DNA from: Flavobacteriaceae bacterium
GTDB taxonomy: Bacteria > Bacteroidota > Bacteroidia > Flavobacteriales > Flavobacteriaceae
Assembly (NCBI GenBank): GCA_030830005.1
Contig: JAURNV010000031.1
Location: 62,001 to 126,000, forward strand
DNA length: 64,000 bases
Direction of reading: 5' to 3'
Below are positions 47,555 through 57,041 of the stretch, one piece after another. The notes beneath the pieces were generated by a model, which saw nothing but the letters and a program-made list of their open reading frames with translations, was not told the DNA's origin and did no database searches. Numbering within the stretch: position 1 is the first letter of the stretch; each line of letters opens with the position of its first letter. The position numbers were made by a program, and so were the translations under genes.

Positions 47555-48135
47555 TATAGTTTGTTGAGCGCATTTTTAATAAGGCGTTCTACGGGCATAC
47601 TAGGCTCTACTTGCAACAACGCATCTACTATTTTTTGTGTTTGTTTTAATGGGTAGCCTAAAACACTCAATGCAGATAACGCTTCTTCTCGATGCGTATT
47701 GCTTGAAAACACTGATATTTCACCTTCTTCAAGTAAGCCCGTTACTTTATCGCGCAAATCAACAATAACGCGTTGAGCGGTTTTAGCGCCAATGCCTTTA
47801 ATTGCTTGGATAGCGACCACATTATCCGTTTGTATAGCTTGTACAACCTCTAGAGGAGTCATAGAAGACAACATCATGCGCGCCGTGTTGGCGCCAATAC
47901 CACTTACGCTAATCAATAAACGAAAAACGCTGCGCTCTACCTCTTCCATAAAACCATAGAGTGTATGCGCATCTTCACGAATTTGATGGTGCGTGTAAAT
48001 ACAAATGTGTTCATCTTCAGGCAAATGTCCATAAGTATGAAGGGAAATATGAACTTCATATCCAACGCCGCTACAATCTACCACCAAAGTTGTAGGGGTT
48101 TTACTAACAAGTCTACCGTTGAGTTGTGTAATCAT
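47554..48135 (-). CDS. ruvA: Holliday junction branch-migration protein RuvA
   Basis: This 193-residue protein is RuvA, which binds Holliday junctions and loads the RuvB motor. The three domains are visible: an OB fold (MITQLNGRLVSKTPTTLVVDCSG), helix-hairpin-helix segments (LLISVSGIGANTARMML, AIKGIGAKTAQRVIVDL) and a C-terminal RuvB-binding helix domain. Its partner ruvB is at 54197. It overlaps sprA by 1 bp. A 13-bp inverted repeat lies directly before the start. Confidence 0.96.
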   Translation of the reverse strand: MITQLNGRLVSKTPTTLVVDCSGVGYEVHISLHTYGHLPEDEHICIYTHHQIREDAHTLYGFMEEVERSVFRLLISVSGIGANTARMMLSSMTPLEVVQAIQTDNVVAIQAIKGIGAKTAQRVIVDLRDKVTGLLEEGEISVFSSNTHREEALSALSVLGYPLKQTQKIVDALLQVEPSMPVERLIKNALNKL

Positions 48136-48143
48136 GGTGAATT

Positions 48144-48183
48144 TTAGGGTATAAACTTCGGAATAAAAAGGTTTATACCCTAA
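48144..48183. other. Perfect 13-bp inverted repeat in the ruvA leader / pckA tail
   Basis: TTAGGGTATAAAC (48144-48156) and GTTTATACCCTAA (48171-48183) pair perfectly around a 14-nt loop. It lies 46 bp after the pckA stop and 8 bp before the ruvA start. No T tract follows on either strand. It may be a factor-dependent terminator, a leader hairpin or an operator. Confidence 0.55.
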
Positions 48184-48229
48184 TAGCCGCCAAAGTAATC
48201 AAAAAAGAGGAATTTTCCTTCTCTAAGTG

Positions 48230-49816
48230 CTATATTTTTGGTCCGTATTTTGCCAAATTCCTAGCCTTATTAGTTTGGTATTGCTTAAAGTTTTTAATAA
48301 ATAGTAAGGCAAGTTTTTTGGTGGTTTTCCAATACTCCTCTTGATTTTTCCAAAAAACAGAAGGGTTGAGAATATTATTTGGAACACGATTACAAGTTTT
48401 TGGTATATCTAAATCAAAAACAGGGAGTTTCTCAAAGGACTCCTTCGCAAGACTACCGTCGTGAATAGCATCAATAATAGCTCGTGTATTGGATAATGAA
48501 ATGCGTTTTCCTTCCTTAAGACCACCACCTATCCATCCTGTATTTACCAACCAAACATTTGTTTTATGCTTGTTTATTTTTTGCTCTAAAAGGGTTGCAT
48601 ATTGTGTGGGGTGAAGCATCATAAATGCAGCACCAAAACAAGTTGAAAAAGTTGCTATAGGTTCTGATACTCCCATTTCAGTGCCGGGAATCTTTGCTGT
48701 ATACCCACTTAGAAAATGGTACATTGCCTGTTGCGCTGATAGTCTTGAAACAGGGGGTAGAACACCAAAAGCATCACAGGTTAAGAAAATGATGTTTTTA
48801 GGATGGTCACCAACACATGGTTTTTTAATTTGATGGATGAATTCGATAGGGTATGCTGCGCGAGTGTTTTCGGTTATAGAAGTATCGTTATAATCAACCG
48901 CATGAGACCGTTTATCAAAAACTACATTTTCCAAAACAGTTCCAAACTTTATGGAATTAAATATTTCAGGTTCCTTTTCTTTGCTAAGCCCAACAACCTT
49001 GGCATAACATCCCCCCTCTACATTGAATATGCCGTCGTCTGACCAGCAATGCTCGTCATCTCCAATAAGAAGCCTGCTGCCATCTGCAGAGAGTGTTGTT
49101 TTGCCCGTTCCGCTTAGCCCAAAAAACAAGGACACGTCTCCATTTTTTCCTTCATTAGCAGAGCAATGCATAGACAAAATTCCCTGCTTAGGCATGATGT
49201 AATTTATAATCGAAAAAATTCCTTTTTTCATTTCTCCAGCATATTGGGTCCCGAGAATAACAAACTCTCGGTCTTTTAAACTCAAATCAATACTAGTTTT
49301 ACTTTTCATAAAGCTTGTGTATTGATTCGCGGTAAACTCTCCGGCATTGTACAACACGTAATCGGGTTTCCCAAAACTTTTTAATTCTTCTTCAGTTGGA
49401 CGAATCATCATGTTGTGCATAAAAAGGGCATGGTAGGGGCGCGTACAAATCACACGAGCCTTTAAACGTGTTTTTTTGTCCCACCCGACAAATCCATCAA
49501 CTACATAAATCCTTGTTCTCGTATTAAAATAGTCAATTGCGCGTTGCCTGTTAATCCCAAAAGTGTGTACATCCATAGGGATATTTATATCTCCCCACCA
49601 AATATCATCTTGGGTCTGGGGTTCTTTCACAATGCGCTTGTCGTCAGGACTTCTTCCCGTTTTTTCGCCAGAGCTTAATATTAGTGCTCCTTTATCAGAA
49701 ATAACAGCACTCAAATCATATCGTAATGCTTTAGAATAAAGCTGGGCAGGGGATAAATTTCGATATAATTTTTTTGGTTGTATCCCGTATTCCTTAAGTG
49801 TAAAAGAGGGTGTCAT
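48230..49816 (-). CDS. pckA: Phosphoenolpyruvate carboxykinase (ATP)
   Basis: This 528-residue enzyme makes phosphoenolpyruvate from oxaloacetate and ATP for gluconeogenesis. The kinase P-loop GLSGTGKTT is at residues 233-241. Other family motifs are HCSANEGKNGDVSLFFGL, LIGDDEHCWSDDGIFNVEGGCYAK and RVALSNTRAIIDA-type segments. It follows fbp by 10 bp, forming a two-gene gluconeogenic operon. The ATP form, not the GTP form, is shown by the P-loop and length. Confidence 0.96.
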   Translation of the reverse strand: MTPSFTLKEYGIQPKKLYRNLSPAQLYSKALRYDLSAVISDKGALILSSGEKTGRSPDDKRIVKEPQTQDDIWWGDINIPMDVHTFGINRQRAIDYFNTRTRIYVVDGFVGWDKKTRLKARVICTRPYHALFMHNMMIRPTEEELKSFGKPDYVLYNAGEFTANQYTSFMKSKTSIDLSLKDREFVILGTQYAGEMKKGIFSIINYIMPKQGILSMHCSANEGKNGDVSLFFGLSGTGKTTLSADGSRLLIGDDEHCWSDDGIFNVEGGCYAKVVGLSKEKEPEIFNSIKFGTVLENVVFDKRSHAVDYNDTSITENTRAAYPIEFIHQIKKPCVGDHPKNIIFLTCDAFGVLPPVSRLSAQQAMYHFLSGYTAKIPGTEMGVSEPIATFSTCFGAAFMMLHPTQYATLLEQKINKHKTNVWLVNTGWIGGGLKEGKRISLSNTRAIIDAIHDGSLAKESFEKLPVFDLDIPKTCNRVPNNILNPSVFWKNQEEYWKTTKKLALLFIKNFKQYQTNKARNLAKYGPKI

Positions 49817-49826
49817 TTATAGCAAT

Positions 49827-50804
49827 TTAAGTTAGGTATTCTAAAAGTATCTCTACCATTTCCTTGTTGCCACAGAAAAAAGGAGTTCGTTGATGGAGAG
49901 TTTTGGGGCTAATTTCTAAAATTCTTTTATTCATACTTATTGCCAACCCTCCAGCTTGTTCAATCAAAAATGCTATGGGATTACATTCATACATCAATCG
50001 TAATTTCCCATTAGGGCTTTTGGCGTTTGAGGGATACAAAAAAATTCCTCCTTTAAACATATTTCGATGGATGTCGGAGACCATAGACCCTATATAACGT
50101 GTAGTATATTGAGAGTCTTGCTTTTTACGATCGAGAAGATATTGCTTGATAGCATCAGGGAAAGTCAGAAAATTAGCTTCGTTAAGCGAATAAATATGTC
50201 CGTCAGATGGCAATTTTATATTGGGGTGGGACAAATAAAATGTTCCTATTGCGGGATTTAGAGTAAATCCATTTACCCCATCGCCAGTACTGTATACTAG
50301 CATGGTTGATGTACCATACAAAATATAACCAGCAGCAACTTGATTTGTTCCCGGTTGTAAAAAATCTTCTATCGAAACATCATAATCTAAAGGAGTTATA
50401 CGTTTGTAAATTGAAAAAACAGTTCCTACTGAAACGTTTACGTCAATGTTTGATGAACCGTCTAAAGGGTCAATGAGTACAACGTAGTTATTTCCCCGTT
50501 CAGAGGGTGAATTTACTTGAATAAAATCTTCCGCTTCCTCGCTAGCTATACCGCAAACAATATTACGATTGGTTAACGCTTTTATAAAAAGGTCGTGGGC
50601 AAATACGTCTAGTTTTTGTTGTGCTTCTCCTTGAATATTTGTTGCTCCTGCGTCACCCAATATATCAACAATTCCAGCTTTGTTTACTTCATGACTCACC
50701 ACTTTGGCTGCCAATCTTAACGCGTGAATTAAGCGGCTAAATTCTCCAGTGCTTTTCGGATGCTTTTGCTGTGTGCTAATTAAAAACTCTCCTAATGTTT
50801 GCAT
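49827..50804 (-). CDS. fbp: Fructose-1,6-bisphosphatase, class I
   Basis: This 325-residue enzyme hydrolyses fructose 1,6-bisphosphate in gluconeogenesis. The metal-binding motif is VLIDPLDGSSNIDVNVSVGTVF, and GIASEEAEDF carries further metal ligands. The C-terminal region has RLMYECNPIAFLIEQAGG, typical of class I. It heads the fbp-pckA operon; a promoter box lies at 50827-50834. Confidence 0.96.
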   Translation of the reverse strand: MQTLGEFLISTQQKHPKSTGEFSRLIHALRLAAKVVSHEVNKAGIVDILGDAGATNIQGEAQQKLDVFAHDLFIKALTNRNIVCGIASEEAEDFIQVNSPSERGNNYVVLIDPLDGSSNIDVNVSVGTVFSIYKRITPLDYDVSIEDFLQPGTNQVAAGYILYGTSTMLVYSTGDGVNGFTLNPAIGTFYLSHPNIKLPSDGHIYSLNEANFLTFPDAIKQYLLDRKKQDSQYTTRYIGSMVSDIHRNMFKGGIFLYPSNAKSPNGKLRLMYECNPIAFLIEQAGGLAISMNKRILEISPKTLHQRTPFFCGNKEMVEILLEYLT

Positions 50805-50826
50805 GTTTAGCCGTTGTTGAACAAAG

Positions 50827-50834
50827 CAAATTTA
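50827..50834 (-). promoter_or_regulatory. -7 promoter box of fbp-pckA
   Basis: On the minus strand this reads TAAATTTG, a full match to TAnnTTTG, 22 bp before the fbp start at 50804. A TTTG lies upstream but closer than the usual spacing. Confidence 0.45.
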
Positions 50835-50963
50835 GCATTTTAAATGCGCAAATAAAGAAGTCATTTGACATTCCTTATGCTCTAAAACAATTAAACCACA
50901 AAATGAATTGGAAATTACTTTTTTAGGCTCAAAACAGTCGCAAGTTTGTACTTAAATGCGTTT

Positions 50964-53240
50964 TTAAATTAACTTCTTTTTGTTTTGGGCGTCCACTACA
51001 GCAACTGCCGTCATATTTACAATTTCCTCGACACTTGCCCCTAACTGCAAAATATGTACTGCATGGTTAAGCCCCATCATAATGGGACCTATTGAAAGTG
51101 CGCCATCCATTTCTTTTATGAGCTTATAAGCAATATTGGCCGCATTCAAATCTGGGAAAAGCAAGGTATTTACATCTTTTCCGGCGATTTTTGAAAATGG
51201 GAATCTTGCTGTACGCATGGTCTTGTTCAATGCAAAATCAGCTTGAATAGGGCCATCAACATCAATATAAGGCGCAGAACGGTGCAATAATGACACTGCA
51301 TCATTTACTTTTTGAGCATCTTCGTTTTTAGAAGATCCAAAATTGGAATATGACAACATGGCAACCCTTGGCTGTAACCCAAAAAGAGTTGCTGTATAAG
51401 CTGTCATTTGAGCAATTTTGGCCAAATCTTTGGCGTTTGGGTTGATGTTAATAGAAGTATCTGCCAATAGTAATGGTCCTCGATTGGTAATCATCAAGTT
51501 CGTTGTTGCTACTCGATTTACCCCCTCAGCCTTATCAATAACATGCAAAACAGGTTTAAGTACATTTGGGTAGCTTCGACTATATCCAGAAATCATGGCA
51601 TCAGCATCACCTTCACGCACCATCATGGCGGCAAAATAATTACGCTCCCTCATCCTTCTGTTTGCATCGTAATGTGTTACTCCTTTTCGCTGTCGTAATT
51701 TCCAATAGGTGTTGGCATAAGCTTCGCGTTGAGCTTTCACAATATCTTTTTTGGGATCAATAATGGTGATATCCGCATCAAACTCCAACGTTTCCATTAA
51801 ATTTCTGACACGCTCCTCGTTTCCTAAAAGTATAGGCTGAGCAACACCTTCTTCATATACTAACTGTGCTGCCTTTAGCACGTCCAATTCTTCCGCTTCT
51901 GCATACACCACTCGCTGTGGATTTCGCTTAGCTTGACTTGTAATAAGCCTAACCAGTTTTTTGTCTGATCCTGTTCGCTGGTGCAATTCCTCTTGGTATC
52001 GCTCCCAGTTTTCTATGGGCGCTTGCGCAACGCCGCTTTCCATAGCAGCTTTTGCTACCGCCATGGGAATAGTGGTTATTAGACGTGGATCAAATGGTTT
52101 TGGAATAATATAATCTTCGCCAAAGGCAAATTTGGTAGTATCGTAGGCTATGTTTACCTCCTCAGGAACCGTTTCTTTTGCCAAATCGGCAAGGGCGTGC
52201 ACAGCTGCCATCTTCATAGCTTCATTAATTTTGGTAGCTCTTACATCTAATGCGCCCCTAAAAATAAAGGGAAAACCCAGTACATTATTTACCTGATTTG
52301 GAAAATCAGAACGCCCCGTAGCCATAATCAAATCGTCTCTTGTGGCAACGGCAAGGTTGTAATCTATTTCTGGGTCTGGGTTTGCCATAGCAAATACAAT
52401 CGGATTAACCGCCATGGCCTTTAGCATATCCGTTGTCATGATATTCGCTTTTGAAAGGCCAATAAATACATCGGCATTAACGAGCGCCTCCTCTAGGGTA
52501 TGCACGTCTATTTCCGTAGCAAATTCTTGCTTTTGAGCAGTTAGATTTTCTCTATCTGCCCTAATGGTACCTTTACTGTCGGTCATCATCATATTTTGTG
52601 GTAATACGCCCAAGGCGCGGTATAATCTTGCACACGAAATCGCAGCAGCACCAGCGCCACTAATCACCATTTTTATTGATGCCATTTCTTTATTTGCTAG
52701 CTCTACGGCATTGAGTAATGCAGCTCCGGAAATAATTTCGGTCCCGTGTTGGTCATCGTGCATTACGGGAATATTAAGTTCTTCCACTAACCGGCGTTCA
52801 ATTTCAAAAGCTTCGGGTGCCTTGATGTCTTCTAGGTTAATTCCTCCAAAAGTTGGGGCAATGTTTTTGACTGTCTCAACAAAAGCATCAACATCTTTTG
52901 TGTTTACCTCAATATCAAAAACATCAATTCCAGCAAAAATCTTAAACAACAATCCTTTCCCTTCCATCACAGGCTTTGAGGCTTCCGGGCCAATATCCCC
53001 TAACCCTAAGACAGCCGTGCCGTTAGAAATTACAGCAACCAAATTGGCCTTGTTGGTGTATTTATATACATTTTCGGTGGCTTTTTCAATCTCCAAACAG
53101 GGTTCAGCTACTCCTGGGGAATAGGCCAATGAAAGATCCCGTTGACTAGCGTATGGTTTACTTGGGTTAACCTCTAGCTTTCCAGGCTTTGGTTTTGCGT
53201 GATACAACAGTGCTTCCCTTCGTTTGCTTTCTTGACTCAT
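50964..53240 (-). CDS. maeB: NADP-dependent malic enzyme with phosphotransacetylase-like domain
   Basis: This 758-residue enzyme oxidatively decarboxylates malate to pyruvate with reduction of NADP. The N-terminal malic enzyme domain (about 1-420) has SLAYSPGVAEPCLEIE, VISNGTAVLGLGDIGPEASKPVMEGK and MHDDQHGTEIISGAALLNA. The C-terminal half (about 430-758) is related to phosphotransacetylase (GDADAMISGYSRSYPNVLKPVLHVI) but is usually regulatory, not catalytic. It follows queG by 36 bp. Confidence 0.95.
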   Translation of the reverse strand: MSQESKRREALLYHAKPKPGKLEVNPSKPYASQRDLSLAYSPGVAEPCLEIEKATENVYKYTNKANLVAVISNGTAVLGLGDIGPEASKPVMEGKGLLFKIFAGIDVFDIEVNTKDVDAFVETVKNIAPTFGGINLEDIKAPEAFEIERRLVEELNIPVMHDDQHGTEIISGAALLNAVELANKEMASIKMVISGAGAAAISCARLYRALGVLPQNMMMTDSKGTIRADRENLTAQKQEFATEIDVHTLEEALVNADVFIGLSKANIMTTDMLKAMAVNPIVFAMANPDPEIDYNLAVATRDDLIMATGRSDFPNQVNNVLGFPFIFRGALDVRATKINEAMKMAAVHALADLAKETVPEEVNIAYDTTKFAFGEDYIIPKPFDPRLITTIPMAVAKAAMESGVAQAPIENWERYQEELHQRTGSDKKLVRLITSQAKRNPQRVVYAEAEELDVLKAAQLVYEEGVAQPILLGNEERVRNLMETLEFDADITIIDPKKDIVKAQREAYANTYWKLRQRKGVTHYDANRRMRERNYFAAMMVREGDADAMISGYSRSYPNVLKPVLHVIDKAEGVNRVATTNLMITNRGPLLLADTSININPNAKDLAKIAQMTAYTATLFGLQPRVAMLSYSNFGSSKNEDAQKVNDAVSLLHRSAPYIDVDGPIQADFALNKTMRTARFPFSKIAGKDVNTLLFPDLNAANIAYKLIKEMDGALSIGPIMMGLNHAVHILQLGASVEEIVNMTAVAVVDAQNKKKLI

Positions 53241-53276
53241 ACACCATAATTTTGTGTAGCGAAAGGTATTGAATTC

Positions 53277-54200
53277 TTATTGTTTTAAAAACTCTATGTT
53301 TCGTTTTAATCCATTAAAGCCTGTGCGCTTGACTGCACTAACCTCAAAAAGCTTATTAAACACTTCTTCCGTAATTTCTTCCCAATCGGCTTTGGAAAGT
53401 TGCATCAATTCTGAGTTTGGAACAAAATCAGCTTCGCTATGAGGGGTGGAAAAGCGATTCCAAGGACAGACTTCTTGGCAGATATCACAGCCAAATGCCC
53501 AATTCTCAAATTGCCCTTTTACTTCGTTTGGAATGGCGTCTTTCAGTTCAATGGTGAAATACGAAATACATTTGCTGGCGTCTAGTTGGTAGGGCGCAAC
53601 AAAAGCATTAGTAGGACATGCATCTAAGCATGCCGTACAACTACCACAATGATCTGTTACGGCGCTATCGGGCGTAAGTTCCAGGTCAATGATTAGTTCT
53701 GCAATAAAAAAGTACGATCCATTTTGTTTTCGGATAAGGTTGGTGTTTTTGCCAACCCACCCCAAACCGCTTTTTGCGGCCCAAGTTTTTTCTAGAATCG
53801 GAGCTGAGTCTACAAATACACGGCCGTCAACAGCACCAATATGAGATTGAATTTCATGCATAAATGTAAAAAGCTTGTCTTTGATAACCCGATGATAATC
53901 TTTACCATAGGCATATCGTGCCAATTTTGGGGCAGTCGAGTCTTCTTGTGTTTCGCTCGGAAAATAATTGTAGAGTAAAGACACCACACTTTTAGCCCCC
54001 GGAACAAGTTTACGTGGATCTAAGCGTTTGTCAAAATTTCGCGCCATATATCCCATCTTCCCATGGTAGTTTTGCGTAAGCCAAGCTTCTAATCTGGGGG
54101 CTTCGTCTTCTAAAAAATCCGCTTTAGAAATCCCACACGCCATAAAGCCCAAGCGCTGGGCAATTTCTTTGATTATAACAGCATTTGCGTCGGAGCTCAA
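53277..54200 (-). CDS. queG: Epoxyqueuosine reductase
   Basis: This 307-residue protein carries out the last step of queuosine synthesis in tRNA using cobalamin and two 4Fe-4S clusters. The cluster ligands are in [16 protein letters not shown] and [23 protein letters not shown] is also conserved. It overlaps ruvB by 4 bp (ATGA), so the two are translationally coupled. Its cobalamin need gives one possible use for a BtuB-like receptor such as that at 1-1121. Confidence 0.95.
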   Translation of the reverse strand: MSSDANAVIIKEIAQRLGFMACGISKADFLEDEAPRLEAWLTQNYHGKMGYMARNFDKRLDPRKLVPGAKSVVSLLYNYFPSETQEDSTAPKLARYAYGKDYHRVIKDKLFTFMHEIQSHIGAVDGRVFVDSAPILEKTWAAKSGLGWVGKNTNLIRKQNGSYFFIAELIIDLELTPDSAVTDHCGSCTACLDACPTNAFVAPYQLDASKCISYFTIELKDAIPNEVKGQFENWAFGCDICQEVCPWNRFSTPHSEADFVPNSELMQLSKADWEEITEEVFNKLFEVSAVKRTGFNGLKRNIEFLKQ

Positions 54201-55219
54201 AATAAGCCCTTTTGATTGTTCGGAACTGTTTTGCCCAAGTGATTATACGCCTTTTCGGTCACTTCCCTACCCCTTGGGGTACGAATTAAAAAGCCCTCTT
54301 GAATCAAAAACGGCTCATACACCTCCTCTATGGTTTCGCCATTTTCAGAAACCGCCGTAGCAAGAGTATTAATTCCCACTGGACCGCCTTTAAATTTATC
54401 TATGAGTGTGGTAAGTATTTTGTTGTCCATCTCGTCCAACCCATGTGCATCTACGTTTAGGGCTTTGAGTCCAATTGCAGTGATTTCAGTGTCAATAGTA
54501 CCATTTCCTTTGATTTGTGCAAAATCACGCACACGGCGTAAGAGTGCATTGGCAATACGAGGTGTACCACGACTACGGCCCGCAATTTCTATGGCGGCTT
54601 CTTCCTGAATGGGGATTTTTAAGATTCCCGCACTACGCTCGATAATCCCGGCCAATACTTCACTAGAATAATACTCTAGTCTACTATTAATTCCAAAACG
54701 AGCACGCATGGGTGCTGTCAGCAGTCCCGATCGGGTGGTAGCCCCCACAAGAGTAAACGGACTGAGTTCAATTTGTACCGAACGGGCATTGGGTCCCGTT
54801 TCTATCATGATGTCGATACGGTAGTCTTCCATAGCGGAATACAAATATTCCTCAACTACAGGACTTAACCTGTGAATTTCATCGATAAACAGCACATCTC
54901 TAGGTTGAAGATTTGTGAGTAATCCCGCCAAATCGCCAGGTTTATCCAATACGGGGCCTGAGGTGAGTTTTAAATTCACCTCTAATTCATGTGCTAAAAT
55001 ATGTGCTAGTGTGGTTTTTCCTAGTCCTGGGGGACCGTGTAAAAGTGTATGGTCCAAGGGTTCTTCGCGCTGATTGGCAGCAGCAACAAAAATTTCAAGA
55101 TTCTCTAGCACCTGAGGCTGCCCACTAAAGTCATCAAAACTAAGCGGCCTTAAGGCACGATCAATATCGTGTTCTTCATTACTTAGATGCTCGCCGGTTG
55201 GGTCTAGATGTTCGTTCAT
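54197..55219 (-). CDS. ruvB: Holliday junction branch-migration helicase RuvB
   Basis: This 340-residue AAA+ motor works with RuvA to move Holliday junctions. Walker A GPPGLGKT is at residues 62-69 and Walker B is [11 protein letters not shown]. Sensor motifs follow ([18 protein letters not shown]), then a winged-helix domain ending with [17 protein letters not shown]. It is the first gene of a ruvB-queG-maeB string and is separated from the oxidase genes by a terminator at 55242-55265. Confidence 0.97.
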   Translation of the reverse strand: MNEHLDPTGEHLSNEEHDIDRALRPLSFDDFSGQPQVLENLEIFVAAANQREEPLDHTLLHGPPGLGKTTLAHILAHELEVNLKLTSGPVLDKPGDLAGLLTNLQPRDVLFIDEIHRLSPVVEEYLYSAMEDYRIDIMIETGPNARSVQIELSPFTLVGATTRSGLLTAPMRARFGINSRLEYYSSEVLAGIIERSAGILKIPIQEEAAIEIAGRSRGTPRIANALLRRVRDFAQIKGNGTIDTEITAIGLKALNVDAHGLDEMDNKILTTLIDKFKGGPVGINTLATAVSENGETIEEVYEPFLIQEGFLIRTPRGREVTEKAYNHLGKTVPNNQKGLF

Positions 55220-55241
55220 CTATCCAAAGATACGGAAAAGA

Positions 55242-55265
55242 AAAAAGCCTCTTGCGAGGCTTTTT
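55242..55265 (-). terminator. Terminator of the respiratory operon (bidirectional form)
   Basis: AAAAAGCCTC and GAGGCTTTTT form a 10-bp stem with loop TTGC, with T-rich sequence on both sides. It lies 2 bp after the ctaD stop at 55267. Confidence 0.9.
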
Positions 55266-55266
55266 A

Positions 55267-57030
55267 TTAATGCTGTAGTTCTTCCTCCCCTTCCGCTAGC
55301 GGAACGTCCTGTGGAATGAAATCCTCATCGTGTCCCGGCTTAGAGTAATCGTATGCCCAACGATGTACGTGGGGAATAGCGCCAGGCCAGTTGCCGTGAA
55401 TATGTTCAACAGGCGCTGTCCATTCCAATGTATTTGACTTCCAGGGATTTTGAACAGTTCGCTTACCATAGAAAATACTGTGGATAAAGTTGTACAAGAA
55501 TACCAACTGTGCAGCCCCAGCAATAAGCGCAAAAATGGTAATGATAACGTTGATGTTTGCCAAGTCATCGAAATAAGGGAACGCCGTATTAGAATAATAA
55601 CGTCTCGGCAACCCTGCCATTCCGACAAAGTGCATCGGAAAAAACACTCCATAAGCACAAATTGCCGTTACCCAAAAGTGAATATAACCCAAGTTTTTGT
55701 TCATCATGCGGCCAAACATTTTAGGGAACCAATGATAAACCCCAGCAAAAAGCCCATATAATGCCGAAATACCCATAACCAAGTGGAAGTGCGCCACTAC
55801 AAAATAGGTGTCGTGCACGTTGATATCCAGGGTGCTATCCCCTAAAATAATTCCGGTTAATCCGCCTGAAATAAAGGTTGAAACCAAACCAATAGAAAAT
55901 AACATTCCAGTATTCATTTGGAGGTTTCCTTTCCAAAGCGTTGTAATGTAATTAAATGCCTTAACAGCAGAGGGAATCGCAATCAATAGTGTGGTAAACG
56001 TAAATACCGAACCCAAGAATGGATTCATCCCCGAAATAAACATATGGTGTCCCCAAACAATGGTAGATAAAAAGGCAATCGCTAAAATAGATGCGACCAT
56101 AGCACGATATCCGAAAATAGGTTTTCGCGCATTAGTCGCCAAAACTTCTGAAGTTATTCCCAATGCGGGGAGTAGTACAATATATACTTCTGGGTGGCCT
56201 AAAAACCAAAACAGGTGTTCGTACAATACAGGGGAACCTCCCTGATAGTGGAGCACTTCGCCTTGAATGAAAATGTCAGACAAGAAGAATGATGTTCCAA
56301 AACTTCTATCCATTATTAGCATCAAAGCTGCAGAAAGCAATACTGGAAACGAAACCACCCCAATAATTGCCGTTACAAAAAACGCCCAAATGGTTAGTGG
56401 AAGACGTGTCATGGACATTCCCTTAGTGCGTAAATTAATTACGGTTACAATATAGTTTAATGACCCTAAAAGAGAAGAGGCAATAAAAATTGCCATCGAA
56501 ACCAACCAAAGTGTCATACCTAATCCAGAACCTGGTTGCGCTTGTGGTAAGGCACTCAATGGAGGATAAATCGTCCAACCCGCTGCTGCTGGCCCTGACT
56601 CCACAAATAAAGATGCGATCATGATTACCGAAGAAAGGAAAAACAACCAGTACGAAATCATATTTAACAATCCAGACGCCATATCTCGTGCACCAATCTG
56701 CAATGGAATAAGCAGGTTACTAAACGTACCACTCAATCCAGCCGTAAGCACAAAGAATACCATCAAAGTTCCGTGAATAGTCACCAACGCCAAATACACG
56801 TTTGGATCCATAACTCCATCGGGTGCCCACTTGCCTAAAAATGTTTCAAAAATAGCAAATGACTTCTCTGGCCATGCCAACTGCAAACGAAACAAAAGAG
56901 ACATGGCTATTCCAATAATTCCCATAATGAGCCCTGTAATAAGGTACTGCTTTGCAATCATCTTATGATCTTGACTAAAGATGTACTTGGTAATAAACGT
57001 TTCTTTATGATGTGCGTGATCTGCTCCCAT
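55267..57030 (-). CDS. ctaD: Cytochrome c oxidase subunit I
   Basis: This 587-residue catalytic subunit reduces oxygen to water and pumps protons. It has about 12 membrane helices. The CuB-binding region WFLGHPEVYIVLLPALGI includes the His and the cross-linked Tyr, HHMFISGMNP is next, and HDTYFVVAHFHLVMG carries heme ligands. The start at 57030 (MGADHAHH) is 11 bp after the ctaC stop; a longer in-frame ATG at 57087 overlaps ctaC and is unlikely. A terminator ends the operon. Confidence 0.96.
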   Translation of the reverse strand: MGADHAHHKETFITKYIFSQDHKMIAKQYLITGLIMGIIGIAMSLLFRLQLAWPEKSFAIFETFLGKWAPDGVMDPNVYLALVTIHGTLMVFFVLTAGLSGTFSNLLIPLQIGARDMASGLLNMISYWLFFLSSVIMIASLFVESGPAAAGWTIYPPLSALPQAQPGSGLGMTLWLVSMAIFIASSLLGSLNYIVTVINLRTKGMSMTRLPLTIWAFFVTAIIGVVSFPVLLSAALMLIMDRSFGTSFFLSDIFIQGEVLHYQGGSPVLYEHLFWFLGHPEVYIVLLPALGITSEVLATNARKPIFGYRAMVASILAIAFLSTIVWGHHMFISGMNPFLGSVFTFTTLLIAIPSAVKAFNYITTLWKGNLQMNTGMLFSIGLVSTFISGGLTGIILGDSTLDINVHDTYFVVAHFHLVMGISALYGLFAGVYHWFPKMFGRMMNKNLGYIHFWVTAICAYGVFFPMHFVGMAGLPRRYYSNTAFPYFDDLANINVIITIFALIAGAAQLVFLYNFIHSIFYGKRTVQNPWKSNTLEWTAPVEHIHGNWPGAIPHVHRWAYDYSKPGHDEDFIPQDVPLAEGEEELQH

Positions 57031-57041
57031 AGTTATCTTTT

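Noticed and set aside
50805..50963. Search of the maeB-fbp gap for an RNA gene or small protein
   Set aside because: Only the fbp promoter-like box was found; no stable hairpin, tRNA or convincing reading frame.
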